A stretch of DNA of 64,000 bases from Halopseudomonas pachastrellae (GCF_900114765.1 NZ_FOUD01000006.1:1-64000), one strand, 5' to 3'; positions 21,471-30,082 are shown, counted from the first letter of the stretch. Numbers and translations: made by a program. Notes: generated from the letters alone by a model not told the origin.

Positions 21471-23523
21471 TCAACTGGATCTGCTCGGCACCCTCGACCG
21501 TTCCGCCGCGCAGCTGGACAGCGCCACCGCGCTGCTGCAATTGCTGGATGACTGGCAGGCCAACGGCTGGCTGCGCGCTCTGGACCGCGCCTTTGCCGGC
21601 TTTCTGCTGGAGCAGGCGCCGGACACCGGCCCGGCGGTGCTGCTGGCAGCGGCGCTGGTCAGCCATCAATTGGGCCATGGGCATGTTTGCCTGGATTTGG
21701 CGACGACGCTGGCCGAACCGGACTTTGCCCTGTCGCTGCCACCGGAGGGCGAAAGTCTGCTCGACACGCCGTTGCCTTCGGCGGTGCTGGCGGGCGTCAC
21801 GCTGGATAGCTGGCGTGCGGCGCTGCAGGCCAGCCGGGTGGTCGACAGCCAACAGCCGGAGCAGGGTAGCTGCCCGCTGGTGCTGATCGGCCAACGCCTG
21901 TATCTGCGCCGTTACTGGCAGCATGAGCGGCACGTCGTCTCGACCCTGCATCAGCGCCTGCAGCAACCGCTGCCTGTGGCCGCGGATTTGCCCGCGCGGC
22001 TCGATGCCCTGTTTGCCGGCAGCCAGCAGAATCCGGACTGGCAGCGCATCGCCTGCGCGCTGGCGGCGCGCGGGCGCTTCAGCATCATCACCGGCGGCCC
22101 CGGCACCGGTAAAACCACCACGGTGGTGCGCCTGCTGGCGCTGCTGCAGACGCCCGCAGTGGAAGCGGGCAAGCCGCTGCGTATTCGCCTGGCCGCACCG
22201 ACCGGCAAGGCCGCTGCGCGGCTGACCGAGTCGATTGGCAGGCAAGTGGGAGCGTTGCCAGTCGACGAAGCGGTGCGTGATGCCATCCCGACCGAGGTCA
22301 GCACGTTGCATCGTCTGCTCGGCAGCCTGCCGGACAGCCGCCATTTCCGCCATCACGCCGGCAACCCGCTGGCGCTGGATGTGCTGGTGGTGGACGAAGC
22401 CTCAATGATCGACCTGGAAATGATGGCCAACGTATTGGCGGCGCTGCCGCCGCAGGCGCGCCTGGTGTTACTGGGTGACAAGGATCAGCTCGCCTCGGTT
22501 GAAGCGGGCGCGGTGCTGGGCGATCTGTGCCGGCGTGCCGATGCCGGGTGCTACTCACCGGCCACGATCGATCGGCTGCAGCAGGTGAGTGGGCAGTCGC
22601 TGGCAGGCAGCGGCCTGCAGGCCGGTGACGAGGCGACTCATCTGCTTGAGCAGCAGACCGCCATGCTGCGTCACTCTCACCGCTTTGGTGCCGCCAGCGG
22701 TATCGGTGAACTGGCCCGTGCGGTTAATCGCTGCGATGCCACCGCCGCGCGCGACCTGCTGCAACGCGGTGGTTTTGACGACATCCAGAGTCGCCGCCTG
22801 AATGGCAGCAACGACCCGGCGTTCAGCGCGCTGGTGCTCGGTGGTGAGGGCCCGCTGCCGGGCTATGGCGCCTATCTGAGCACACTCAAGGAGCAGCGCC
22901 CGGGAGCAGATGTACCTGCTGATGATCCGCGCTGGGAGGCTTGGGCTTCCGCCGTGCTGAGCGCTTTTGATCGCTTCCAGTTGCTCTGCGCAGTACGCCG
23001 GGGCGAGTGGGGCGTCGAGGGTATCAACCAGCGCGTCGCTGACTTGCTCACCCGCCGCGGCCTGCTACGTGCCGACAAGCTCTGGTACGAGGGGCGCCCG
23101 GTGCTGGTCACCCGCAACGATTACAGCCTGGGCTTGATGAACGGCGATATCGGCATCGCGCTGCGCATTCGCGAGCCGGCCCTGCACGCCGGTCAGGCGG
23201 AAACCGAAGCGCTGCGCGTCGCCTTCCCGCGTAACGATGGCAAGGGCGGCATTCGCTTTGTTTTGCCCAGCCGTTTGCCAGATGTGGAAACCGTGTTTGC
23301 CATGACCGTGCACAAGTCCCAGGGCTCGGAGTTCGAGCACGCCGTGCTGGTGCTGCCGGAGGCGCGCAACCCGGTGCTGACCAAGGAACTGGTCTACACC
23401 GCCATCACCCGCGCCAGTCAACACTTCAGCTTGCTGGAAAGCCGCCCCGGTGTATTGGAGGCGGCGGTGCAAACGCCGGTGCGGCGGATCAGCGGGCTGG
23501 ACCTGAGCGCGGCAACCAACTGA
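21460..23523 (+). CDS. recD: Exodeoxyribonuclease V alpha subunit
   Basis: A 687-residue SF1B 5'-3' helicase, the third RecBCD subunit. The Walker A motif is GGPGTGKTTT (Lys near 218). VVDEASMIDLEMM is Walker B, GDKDQLASVEAGAVLGDLC is motif III, and the C-terminal VHKSQGSEFEHAVLVL and TAITRA are motifs V and VI. Start MQGDQLDLLG was chosen because it overlaps recB by only 11 bases and follows GAGGAGAT. It ends directly against the stop codon of the convergent FMN reductase gene. Confidence 0.96.
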   Translation: MQGDQLDLLGTLDRSAAQLDSATALLQLLDDWQANGWLRALDRAFAGFLLEQAPDTGPAVLLAAALVSHQLGHGHVCLDLATTLAEPDFALSLPPEGESLLDTPLPSAVLAGVTLDSWRAALQASRVVDSQQPEQGSCPLVLIGQRLYLRRYWQHERHVVSTLHQRLQQPLPVAADLPARLDALFAGSQQNPDWQRIACALAARGRFSIITGGPGTGKTTTVVRLLALLQTPAVEAGKPLRIRLAAPTGKAAARLTESIGRQVGALPVDEAVRDAIPTEVSTLHRLLGSLPDSRHFRHHAGNPLALDVLVVDEASMIDLEMMANVLAALPPQARLVLLGDKDQLASVEAGAVLGDLCRRADAGCYSPATIDRLQQVSGQSLAGSGLQAGDEATHLLEQQTAMLRHSHRFGAASGIGELARAVNRCDATAARDLLQRGGFDDIQSRRLNGSNDPAFSALVLGGEGPLPGYGAYLSTLKEQRPGADVPADDPRWEAWASAVLSAFDRFQLLCAVRRGEWGVEGINQRVADLLTRRGLLRADKLWYEGRPVLVTRNDYSLGLMNGDIGIALRIREPALHAGQAETEALRVAFPRNDGKGGIRFVLPSRLPDVETVFAMTVHKSQGSEFEHAVLVLPEARNPVLTKELVYTAITRASQHFSLLESRPGVLEAAVQTPVRRISGLDLSAATN

Positions 23524-24114
23524 CTACATGCCGTTCATCCAGTCCGCCGGCGGGCTGCGATGACGTTCGTGCAGCGGGGCCAGTGCGTTGGTGTAATCCA
23601 GCAGCAGGCCCATGGCCCAGTCGGCGCGGGCGCGGATGCGTTGATCGTCTTCGCTGGCGGGCTCGCCGGGGTTCATGACTTGCTCGACGTTGCGCACGAT
23701 CAGGTGTTCCGGCAGATAGCACACGCGGCAGTTCTTGTAGCTGGATGCGCGCAGCTCGGCCAGCGGGTAGCTGCCGCCCTGCCCGCCGGACACACCCACC
23801 AGCAGCGCCGGTTTGTGTGCCAGCTCGGCGCGTCCGGCATACATGAACAGGTTTTTCAGCGCCGGGCTGGCCATGCCGTGCCATTCCGGGCTGATCACCA
23901 CCAGCGCATCGGCGCTGCGCAGTGTGGCAGAGATTTCGGGCCAGACGCCTTTGCTGTCGGCCTCAGGCCACAGCGGCAACGTCTGTTGGCCGAGTTCGAT
24001 AACACTGGTTTCGCAGCTCTGGCGTTGCAGGCTGGCGGCCAGCCAGTGCGCGACTTTGGCGCTCTGGCTGGATTGCTGGCTGGAGCCCGCGATCAGGGCG
24101 ATGTGACGGCTCAT
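23524..24114 (-). CDS. NAD(P)H-dependent FMN reductase
   Basis: A 196-residue flavodoxin-fold oxidoreductase. The N-terminal phosphate-binding loop is IAGSSQQSSQSAKVAHWL, and the SPEWHGMASPALKNLFMYAG segment is the diagnostic FMN-reductase motif. Its start codon overlaps the stop of the upstream fatty acid hydroxylase gene (ATGA), so the two are translationally coupled. It may supply reduced flavin or act on quinones; coupling to a membrane di-iron hydroxylase suggests an electron-supply role, which is inference. Confidence 0.88.
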   Translation of the reverse strand: MSRHIALIAGSSQQSSQSAKVAHWLAASLQRQSCETSVIELGQQTLPLWPEADSKGVWPEISATLRSADALVVISPEWHGMASPALKNLFMYAGRAELAHKPALLVGVSGGQGGSYPLAELRASSYKNCRVCYLPEHLIVRNVEQVMNPGEPASEDDQRIRARADWAMGLLLDYTNALAPLHERHRSPPADWMNGM

Positions 24115-24965
24115 TGGGCGACCTCAGGTTTCAGCGCGGGCTTGGCGGCCTTCTTCGGTTTGCGCACCAGCGGCCAGAACAGTTCGTGCTGCCAGCTCAC
24201 CGGGCCGAGGTTTTCGATGCCGTACTTCGGCGGGCGGCGGCGGGTGATCTTGGCGGTACCAAACAGGATGTCCCAGAAGAACAGCAGGTTGCCGAAGTTG
24301 CCCTTGTAGTTGGTCACGCCATCTTCTGCGCACAGGCCATGGTGTGCGGAGTGCGTCGACGGGGTGGAGATGGTGCGCTCCAGTACCCACATGATCGGCT
24401 TGAGCCACTTGATCTCATACAGCTTGGCGTCCCAGGGCACGCTGCTGTGCGCACCAAAGATCACGCACATCTTGAGGATCAGGTAGACGAAGTAGACGTG
24501 TGCCAAGCCCAGATAAATGAGAATGCCGGAGAACCAGATACCGGGCATCAGCAGGTAGTAGAAGCTGTTGTTGCGATACACGATACGGATGCTCATGTAC
24601 TTGGCCGAGTGGTGCGCGCGGTGCAGGCTGTAGAGGAAGGGCACCTTGTGCGCCAGGCGATGCCACCAATACTGGGTCATGTCGTCGAACAGCAGGAACA
24701 GGGCAAAGCCCGCCAGCCAGGGGATACCGCTGAGCGCACCTTGTGCGTCTGGTGCGAGAGTCGCCATGATGGCGCCGGTGGCAAAGGTGATGAACGGAAC
24801 TGTCACACCGAGCAGCAGCGTTGAGCCTACCGTCTCGATAATGGCGTCGCGGCGGTCACCTTCGCGCTGGAAGAAGCGACCAACGATCAGCTCCATGACA
24901 ATGAATGACAGGAATATACCGGCAACAATGACTGCCGGGTTCAGGCTTGTTGTTATTGTTTGCAT
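24111..24965 (-). CDS. Fatty acid hydroxylase/sterol desaturase superfamily protein
   Basis: A 284-residue integral membrane di-iron oxygenase. About five hydrophobic segments surround the histidine clusters: HRLAH (102-106), HRAHH (115-119), His173 and HSAHH (205-209). These form the di-iron site of the superfamily. Start MQTITTSLN has an AGAGG site upstream; the longer frame would add 44 unlikely residues. The substrate is unknown; bacterial members act on fatty acyl chains, carotenoids or hopanoids. It is coupled to the FMN reductase downstream and diverges from an AraC regulator across 69 bases, which probably controls it. Confidence 0.87.
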   Translation of the reverse strand: MQTITTSLNPAVIVAGIFLSFIVMELIVGRFFQREGDRRDAIIETVGSTLLLGVTVPFITFATGAIMATLAPDAQGALSGIPWLAGFALFLLFDDMTQYWWHRLAHKVPFLYSLHRAHHSAKYMSIRIVYRNNSFYYLLMPGIWFSGILIYLGLAHVYFVYLILKMCVIFGAHSSVPWDAKLYEIKWLKPIMWVLERTISTPSTHSAHHGLCAEDGVTNYKGNFGNLLFFWDILFGTAKITRRRPPKYGIENLGPVSWQHELFWPLVRKPKKAAKPALKPEVAQ

Positions 24966-25034
24966 GCTAACCTCTGCGGGCGTTTGAGTGATTCGATTGC
25001 CCTTTAATAAGAAGCCAAACCGGACCGATCCAAC

Positions 25035-25988
25035 ATGCGCGCAGAGGACAAAAACATAGTTGATGTGGCCAAAAAGCCGGTGCAGCTCTATCACCACGGC
25101 CCGCTAGGGCGTGTGCTGCAGCGCTTTCTGCATGAGTGTGGCGAGCGTCAGGACTTTGATCTGGTGGCGCTGGAGCAGCTCTGGCTCAGAGCCGCAGCCC
25201 ACGACCCGGCTATTGGTCTGCATCTGTTTTCGCAGTTTTCACGGCAGGACTGGCACGTGCTGGCCTGTCTCGGCTTTTACGCGCCCAATGCTGCGGAGTC
25301 TACCGCCTGCTGGGTGCGCTATCAGCGTTTGGCGTCGTCACTAGATGCGGTTGATCAGGTGGAGCGCGATGACCTGCTTGGTGTCAGCATCCGGGTGCAT
25401 TCTGCCGAGGTGCTTGAGCGCTATCTGGTCGAGCACTACATGACCATGGCCGTCACGCAGCTGAACGCCGCTGCCGAGCGTCAGTTGATTCCCGCACGGG
25501 TGTGCCTGCGTCATCCGGAGCCGGCGTATTGGGCCGAGTATCAGCCGCTGCTGGGTGAGCAGTTGGAGTTTGGCGCAGCGTACAACCAGCTGTGGTTTCG
25601 ACGCGCCGACCTGCTGCACCCCAATCCCGGTGCCAATCAGGGCATGTTTGAGCTGGTCTGCTTTGAACTGGACCGCCGGCTGGCGCAGCAGCGCCGCTTC
25701 GGCGGTACCGCTGGACAGGTGTCCGAGCATCTGCGCGAAGGAATGCTGCGTGGCGAGCTGCTGGCGCTGGAGAGTATTGCCGATCTGCTGCACCTGAGCC
25801 CGCGCACCTTGCGCCGCAGGCTGCAGGAGCAGGATCTGAACTTTCGTCAGTTGCTTGATCTGGTGCGCGCCGAGCTGGATCAGTACCTGAGTCTGCAGGG
25901 CCTGACCCGCGCCCAAGTCGGGGAGCGGCTGGGCTACGGGGACACCGCCGCCTATCTGCATGCGCGCAAGCGTTGGGCGGCAGATTAG
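25035..25988 (+). CDS. AraC/XylS-family regulator with arabinose-binding-like N-domain
   Basis: A 317-residue regulator. The N-terminal ~200 residues fit the OruR-like ligand-binding domain; the C-terminal ~80 residues hold the AraC double helix-turn-helix, with LALESIADLLHLSPRTLRRRLQEQDLNFRQLL as first unit and LTRAQVGERLGYGDTAAYLHARKRW as second. The second unit is slightly short at its end. The gene diverges from the hydroxylase/FMN-reductase pair over 69 bases. Regulation of that pair, perhaps by a lipid-derived ligand, is the natural reading. Confidence 0.88.
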   Translation: MRAEDKNIVDVAKKPVQLYHHGPLGRVLQRFLHECGERQDFDLVALEQLWLRAAAHDPAIGLHLFSQFSRQDWHVLACLGFYAPNAAESTACWVRYQRLASSLDAVDQVERDDLLGVSIRVHSAEVLERYLVEHYMTMAVTQLNAAAERQLIPARVCLRHPEPAYWAEYQPLLGEQLEFGAAYNQLWFRRADLLHPNPGANQGMFELVCFELDRRLAQQRRFGGTAGQVSEHLREGMLRGELLALESIADLLHLSPRTLRRRLQEQDLNFRQLLDLVRAELDQYLSLQGLTRAQVGERLGYGDTAAYLHARKRWAAD

Positions 25989-25995
25989 CCGGGGA

Positions 25996-26319
25996 CTAGG
26001 CGAAGTGGTCTTGCATCCAGTCGAACAGCGTTTGGCTACTCATCTGCGCCAGCGCCATTTGCTTGAATTCACCGCCGACTTCTTCTTTCCGGGTGACGAA
26101 CTGGTAGAGCACCACGCCCGGATGCTGGTCATGCAGGATCAGGGTGATACGGCGCTGGGTACGCAAGCAGTCCAGCGTGAGCACATCGGCGGGGATGCCG
26201 ACATCACGCATGCTCTGGCGCACCTCGACTACTGGGTTGATGTGCTGATGCGCCGCTTGAATTTGTGTATGGGCATCGTTGACCAGATCGGACAGGGTTT
26301 TCAGCGGATCGACGGACAC
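25996..26319 (-). CDS. Small conserved hypothetical protein
   Basis: A 107-residue cytoplasmic protein with no signal peptide or membrane segment. The N-terminal ~50 residues look helical; the middle RRITLILHDQHPGVVLYQFVTR reads as beta-strands. I do not recognise a characterised family. Codon use matches its neighbours and a stop 8 bases from the convergent AraC gene supports a real gene. The opposite-strand open frame here lacks protein-like composition. Confidence 0.7.
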   Translation of the reverse strand: MSVDPLKTLSDLVNDAHTQIQAAHQHINPVVEVRQSMRDVGIPADVLTLDCLRTQRRITLILHDQHPGVVLYQFVTRKEEVGGEFKQMALAQMSSQTLFDWMQDHFA

Positions 26320-26365
26320 GGGTACTCCGATTTACAGGGGAAATTACGGCATTGTCCCGGTGAGT

Positions 26366-27256
26366 TCAGGGTTGGGTCCCGCCGACACTCAGCAGGTAAT
26401 CAATCACCGGCTGATTCTTGTCGTAGTGGGCCCAGGTCAGCGGGGTTTGCTGACCGCGGCAGGGGTGGTTGACCTCGGCGCCCTGTTCAACGAGGTAGCG
26501 CACATCGCCAACCTGGCCATCCTGCGCCAGGTAATGCAGCGCCGTGCAGCCTCGGTTGTCGGGATAGTTTACTGGAACGCCCCAATCCACCAGATACCTT
26601 ACCACTGCACCTTTTTCGGTCAGTGCCCCAAAGTGCAGGGCGCGGTTGATCAGCTCATCCGGGGCCTTGCCACTCTGGACAAGGGCCTTGAGGGTTTGCA
26701 GGTTGCCCAGTCGTGCCGACATGCGTAGCGCTTCGTTATTGCGGGCCTGGGTAAAGTCGATGTCGTACTGCAGCAGCAGCGTGGTCTGCTGAAAGTCGTC
26801 AGTGTAAGCAGCTTGAAACAGGGTGTCGGGGCCCGGCCGTGCGCCGTGACGGAGCAGCGCGGCGGTTAGCGTTGGCAGGCTGCGCCGCACGGACTGATCA
26901 AAGCTTTGCTGTAGCTTCTGAGGATCGAGCTGTGCGTTGTTGTCGAGGCGTGCCAGCTCGTAGGCCAAGCCAAAATTGCCGGTGTTGGCGGCGTGGATCA
27001 AGGCCTCAAGGAGGTCGGCATCACTGATAGTGTCGAAAAAGCCGATGTCGGCAAACAGAAAGGCGCCGTCATCTTGACGTGATCTGGTGGCGGCTTTTAA
27101 ACCGTTGATGTCGGTACTGATGCCGCGCCGGTTTAACTCTGCGAAGACGTTATCGCGGTGTTCGGATGGGGCGTTGCAGCCGCTGGCCAACAGGGCAAGT
27201 AATGCCGTAAGCAGGATGGGTGACAGGAGGCCGGTAGTCCGTTGGGGCCTGCGCAT
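26366..27256 (-). CDS. Ankyrin-repeat lipoprotein
   Basis: A 296-residue predicted lipoprotein. The N-terminal hydrophobic stretch ends in a lipobox LLASGC (Cys27), so it is likely lipidated and anchored to the inner or outer membrane. The body is helical repeats; the last ~120 residues contain three recognisable ankyrin units (NNEALRMSARLGNLQTLKAL; VVRYLVDWGVPVNYPDNRGC; TALHYLAQDGQVGDVRYLVE). Earlier units are degenerate. Ankyrin repeats bind proteins; the partner is unknown. It has the same orientation as the amidoligase/GATase pair, 113 bases downstream of it, but membership in that operon is uncertain. Confidence 0.8.
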   Translation of the reverse strand: MRRPQRTTGLLSPILLTALLALLASGCNAPSEHRDNVFAELNRRGISTDINGLKAATRSRQDDGAFLFADIGFFDTISDADLLEALIHAANTGNFGLAYELARLDNNAQLDPQKLQQSFDQSVRRSLPTLTAALLRHGARPGPDTLFQAAYTDDFQQTTLLLQYDIDFTQARNNEALRMSARLGNLQTLKALVQSGKAPDELINRALHFGALTEKGAVVRYLVDWGVPVNYPDNRGCTALHYLAQDGQVGDVRYLVEQGAEVNHPCRGQQTPLTWAHYDKNQPVIDYLLSVGGTQP

Positions 27257-27369
27257 GGGGTTGGCCTTTTCCGTTAGTCGCAAGGGGCGATGGGGTAAAC
27301 GCCTTCGCATCTTAATCATCGACGTCGTTGGTCACCAGCAAACCGGGTTACTTGATGGCAGAGATGGTG

Positions 27370-28041
27370 CTACCCCAGCTCCCGCGCCGCCGACACCAGC
27401 GCCTTGAACAGCCGCCTTTGGCGCGGCAGAAACAGCAGAAACTCCGGGTGCCATTGCACGCCCATGACAAAGCGCCGCCCGGGTGCTTCGACCGCCTGGG
27501 TGATCTGGTCCAGGTCGCGGGCGCTGACCACCAGTCCCTCACCAAGCTGGTTGATGGCCTGATTGTGCAGGCTGTTGATGCGCGCGTGTTGCGCGCCAAG
27601 CAGTCGGGCGAGATGGCTGCCGGCGTCTACGCAGAGGGTTTTCAGCGGCAGGATGGTGCGCCGGTGCGAGGTCAGCTTGCGGCGTGAGCGCAGGTCCTGA
27701 AACAGATTGCCGCCGCAGCGTACGTTCAGCAGCTGCGCGCCCCGGCAGATACCCAGCAGCGGCAGGCCCCGGTGCAGGGCGTCGTCGATGACGGCGGTTT
27801 CGAGGGCATCGCGGGCGGTGTCATAGCGTGGTTTGACCTCCGGCTCGGCGGCATAGAGCACCGGGTCGATGTCGTGCCCGCCCGTCACCACCACGCCGTC
27901 GTAGCGCGGCAGACGGCGCTCGTCTCCCGGCCCCAGTTGGATGGGCACGCCGCCGTAGTAGCGGATTGCGCGTGCCACCAGAAAGCGCGGCCCAAAGGCC
28001 CCGCGTCGGGGGCCGGTAATGGCAATGCGGGGGCGCTTCAT
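27370..28041 (-). CDS. Class I glutamine amidotransferase-like hydrolase (peptidase C26 type), amidoligase partner
   Basis: A 223-residue GATase-I fold protein. The nucleophile elbow is GICRGAQ with Cys99; the His-Glu pair sits in VQWHPE (His198, Glu200). GGHDIDP (55-60) matches the substrate loop of gamma-glutamyl-GABA hydrolase (PuuD-like) proteins. Thus it should cleave a gamma-glutamyl or similar amide bond. The start at MKRPRIAITG overlaps the amidoligase stop by ATGA. GATase-like hydrolases paired with amidoligases have been predicted by comparative genomics to act in opposition or in sequence on the same amide; the substrate is unknown. Confidence 0.88.
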   Translation of the reverse strand: MKRPRIAITGPRRGAFGPRFLVARAIRYYGGVPIQLGPGDERRLPRYDGVVVTGGHDIDPVLYAAEPEVKPRYDTARDALETAVIDDALHRGLPLLGICRGAQLLNVRCGGNLFQDLRSRRKLTSHRRTILPLKTLCVDAGSHLARLLGAQHARINSLHNQAINQLGEGLVVSARDLDQITQAVEAPGRRFVMGVQWHPEFLLFLPRQRRLFKALVSAARELG

Positions 28042-29033
28042 GACGCCTCGCTGCTGAGCCAGTCCCGTTCCAGCTGCCGTGGCCAGCTTTCCAGCAGCCT
28101 GCTCAGCCCCTGATGCAGCCATTGCTGATAGGCCTCGCAGCAGCGCTGCAGGCGTTCGCGGTCGCAGGCCAGGCGTTCAATCTGCAGCCAGTCGTTCCAG
28201 GCGGGGGTCATGTCCCAGCCGGGCTTATCGATGCGGCAGTCGGGCAGGCGGTAGTGAAAGGTGGGGCGCGCCTTGATCAGCGGGTCCGGCGCGCGGGCCA
28301 GCACGCGCTGCTCGTCGAGGTGACGAAACAGCGGCAGCATGTCCAGCGCGCGGTTGCGGGTCGGGTTGTGCTCCAGGTAATCATCAATCAGCCGCGCCTG
28401 ATCGGGCCAGTATTCGGGCGTGGTGACGCGTTTGACGTAGGCGGCCGGGAACGGGTCCACATAGGTCGTGATGCGCCGCGTTAGGTTTACCTCGGTGCGT
28501 TCGGCCAGCCAGTCGTACAGGCACAGGAAGGCTTTCAAATAAGCGGTAATGGTCTCGGGGCGGTCGTCCGGGATTTCAGGGTTGAACTGCATGCCAAAGG
28601 CATTGGTCAGGCGGTCGCCGGTGCCCTTGGCGCCGGCCTCGCGCAGGCGGGCAATCAGTGCGTTCATTTCATCCAAGCGGTCCAGCGGCAGCGGCGGGCT
28701 GACCAGCTCGGCGGGCACCAGTGCTTCGGCGACCCAGATCAGGGCGTCTTCGGCAGAGCTCATCAGTTCGGCGGAGCGCGGGTCTTCCGGGCGCGGCTTG
28801 CGGCCCAGGCGCTTGACCAGGCTGGAGTCCAGCTCCACTACCCAGTCTCCGGCTTCATCGCCGGTCAGGCGGCGCTCGTAGCGACCGGGCTTTTCGATCT
28901 GGTAGTTGCCTTCGCCGGCGACGAGTTGGCTCAGGCTGTCGATATCGATGCCGTTCATTTCCAGCTCGACACCAACGCGGCGCAAGGCGCCGTCGCTGGT
29001 TCGGGTGCGCGGTGGCATCACAAGGGTGGACAT
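28038..29033 (-). CDS. Putative amidoligase (COOH-NH2 ligase, glutamine-synthetase-like fold)
   Basis: A 331-residue protein of the Amidoligase_2 type. The diagnostic GVELEMNG motif lies at 21-28, with the metal-binding glutamates E23 and E25; FGMQFNPEIPD supplies further active-site residues; the RITTYVDPFPAAYVKRVTTP segment is family-typical. Such enzymes are predicted to join a carboxyl to an amine with ATP, making gamma-glutamyl-like metabolites or peptide tags, but few members have been studied. Translation is coupled to the GATase gene by ATGA. It diverges from the MvaT-like gene across 188 bases. No amine-bearing partner protein is encoded next to it. Confidence 0.85.
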   Translation of the reverse strand: MSTLVMPPRTRTSDGALRRVGVELEMNGIDIDSLSQLVAGEGNYQIEKPGRYERRLTGDEAGDWVVELDSSLVKRLGRKPRPEDPRSAELMSSAEDALIWVAEALVPAELVSPPLPLDRLDEMNALIARLREAGAKGTGDRLTNAFGMQFNPEIPDDRPETITAYLKAFLCLYDWLAERTEVNLTRRITTYVDPFPAAYVKRVTTPEYWPDQARLIDDYLEHNPTRNRALDMLPLFRHLDEQRVLARAPDPLIKARPTFHYRLPDCRIDKPGWDMTPAWNDWLQIERLACDRERLQRCCEAYQQWLHQGLSRLLESWPRQLERDWLSSEAS

Positions 29034-29221
29034 AGGGCCTGTCTCCTGCGGCGTAAGCAGCTGCGCGTCAACGGGTAGGCTGCATGATGTGTGCGTCCCG
29101 GGCGCGCCGCTGGTGTAGAATCCTTGAGCAAGTACTGGCGGCGGGCATCAGGCCCGGGCGCCAGAGGCATGCCAAATCAAGCAGCACTTCCTTAACAACC
29201 TTTTTTGCACACAGGTATGAC

Positions 29222-29410
29222 ATGAGCAAGCTTTCGGAGTTTCGCGCCGCTGAGCGTGAGTTGGCCGCGCAGCTGGAGCACCTTGAAAAACTCAAGCAGG
29301 ACAGCGGCTTGCAGCAAGAGCTGGCGTTTAACGAAGAACTCAAGGCGCTGATGGACGCGTACGCGATGACGCCGCGTCAGGTACTGTCAATTTTGCGCTC
29401 GGCGCCTTAA
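29222..29410 (+). CDS. Truncated MvaT/MvaU-like protein (oligomerisation domain only)
   Basis: A 62-residue protein. Its sequence aligns end to end with the first ~60 residues of MvaT/MvaU, the Pseudomonas H-NS functional analogues. Shared pattern: start MS, then E-(Y/F)-RA at 6-9, a leucine-rich coiled coil, QD-L-EL-F-E-L-LM-Y at about 31-50, then R-V-S-L. It stops where MvaT continues with the linker and AT-hook-like DNA-binding domain. No DNA-binding remnant follows: the next gene starts 17 bases later. MvaT N-domains dimerise and oligomerise, so a protein like this could join MvaT filaments and weaken them. That role is inference. It forms a likely operon with the following TetR gene; a TAGAAT hexamer at 29116-29121 is a possible -10. 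Confidence 0.72.
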   Translation: MSKLSEFRAAERELAAQLEHLEKLKQDSGLQQELAFNEELKALMDAYAMTPRQVLSILRSAP

Positions 29411-29427
29411 CCCCCCGCGGGTTTGCC

Positions 29428-30081
29428 ATGAACGCAGAGCCGCCGGGCAAGCGAGCTTTACTGGATGCTGCCGAGCGCCTGGCAGGCTGCAGCCGCTGTC
29501 TGACCAGTCTGGGGCTGCGTGAGCTGGCGCGCGAAGCCGGGCTCAACCCCAATACCTTTTATCGTCACTTCCGCGACATGGAAGACCTTGGCCTGCAGCT
29601 GCTGCGCCAGTCCAAGGACGAATTGCGTGCGGCGCTGCGCGCGTTGCGACGACAGGCTGCCGGTGCGGTCGAGCAGGGCGCTGGTGAAGCTGGTGTCAGC
29701 AAGGGGCGGGCGGTGTGCAGGCAGACCTTGCGCCTGTATTTTGATTACGTGTATGCCAACCGTGCCCGTGTGCTGATAGCCGTGCGCGAACTGCACGGGC
29801 CCTCGCCAGCACTGCGCCTGGAACTGCAACGGCAGATGGATGAGTTTGCCGACGACATGGCGCAGGACATCCATGAACTAGGGCTGATGCCGCCTCTGGT
29901 ATCCGCCTCCCAGGTCCGCCGGATCGCCGGCATGGTCAACCGCAACATGCTGTTCCAGTCGCTGGATTACCTGGGTGAACCGGCCCGGCGCAGCGAAATT
30001 CTGGCGCTGGCCGAGGACCAGGTGATGATGCTGTTTACCGGCGCCGTCACCCTGCAATTGCGCGGGGATCTGCGTTCCTGA
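29428..30081 (+). CDS. TetR-family regulator, FabR/DesT-like
   Basis: A 217-residue repressor. The N-terminal helix-turn-helix LGLRELAREAGLNPNTFYRHFRDMEDLG (residues ~31-58) closely follows FabR and DesT, which sense acyl-CoA saturation and control unsaturated fatty acid synthesis. The C-terminal helical domain is of typical size. No desaturase or fabA/fabB gene adjoins, so its target is not shown by context. It lies 17 bases after the MvaT-like gene in the same direction. A 7-bp GC hairpin follows at 30083-30103. Confidence 0.85.
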   Translation: MNAEPPGKRALLDAAERLAGCSRCLTSLGLRELAREAGLNPNTFYRHFRDMEDLGLQLLRQSKDELRAALRALRRQAAGAVEQGAGEAGVSKGRAVCRQTLRLYFDYVYANRARVLIAVRELHGPSPALRLELQRQMDEFADDMAQDIHELGLMPPLVSASQVRRIAGMVNRNMLFQSLDYLGEPARRSEILALAEDQVMMLFTGAVTLQLRGDLRS

Positions 30082-30082
30082 G

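Noticed and set aside
26279-26728. Plus-strand gene opposite the ankyrin lipoprotein
   Set aside because: The minus-strand frame has a lipobox and repeat structure; the plus-strand frame has no recognisable features.
27370-28041. PuuD of a polyamine (Puu) pathway
   Set aside because: Although PuuD-like in sequence, it is coupled to an amidoligase and lies 13 kb from the PuuA-like gene, so a Puu pathway role is not supported.
29084-29221. N-terminal extension of the MvaT-like protein
   Set aside because: The in-frame upstream codons give an Arg/Cys-rich sequence unlike MvaT; the ATG at 29222 matches the family's first residue.
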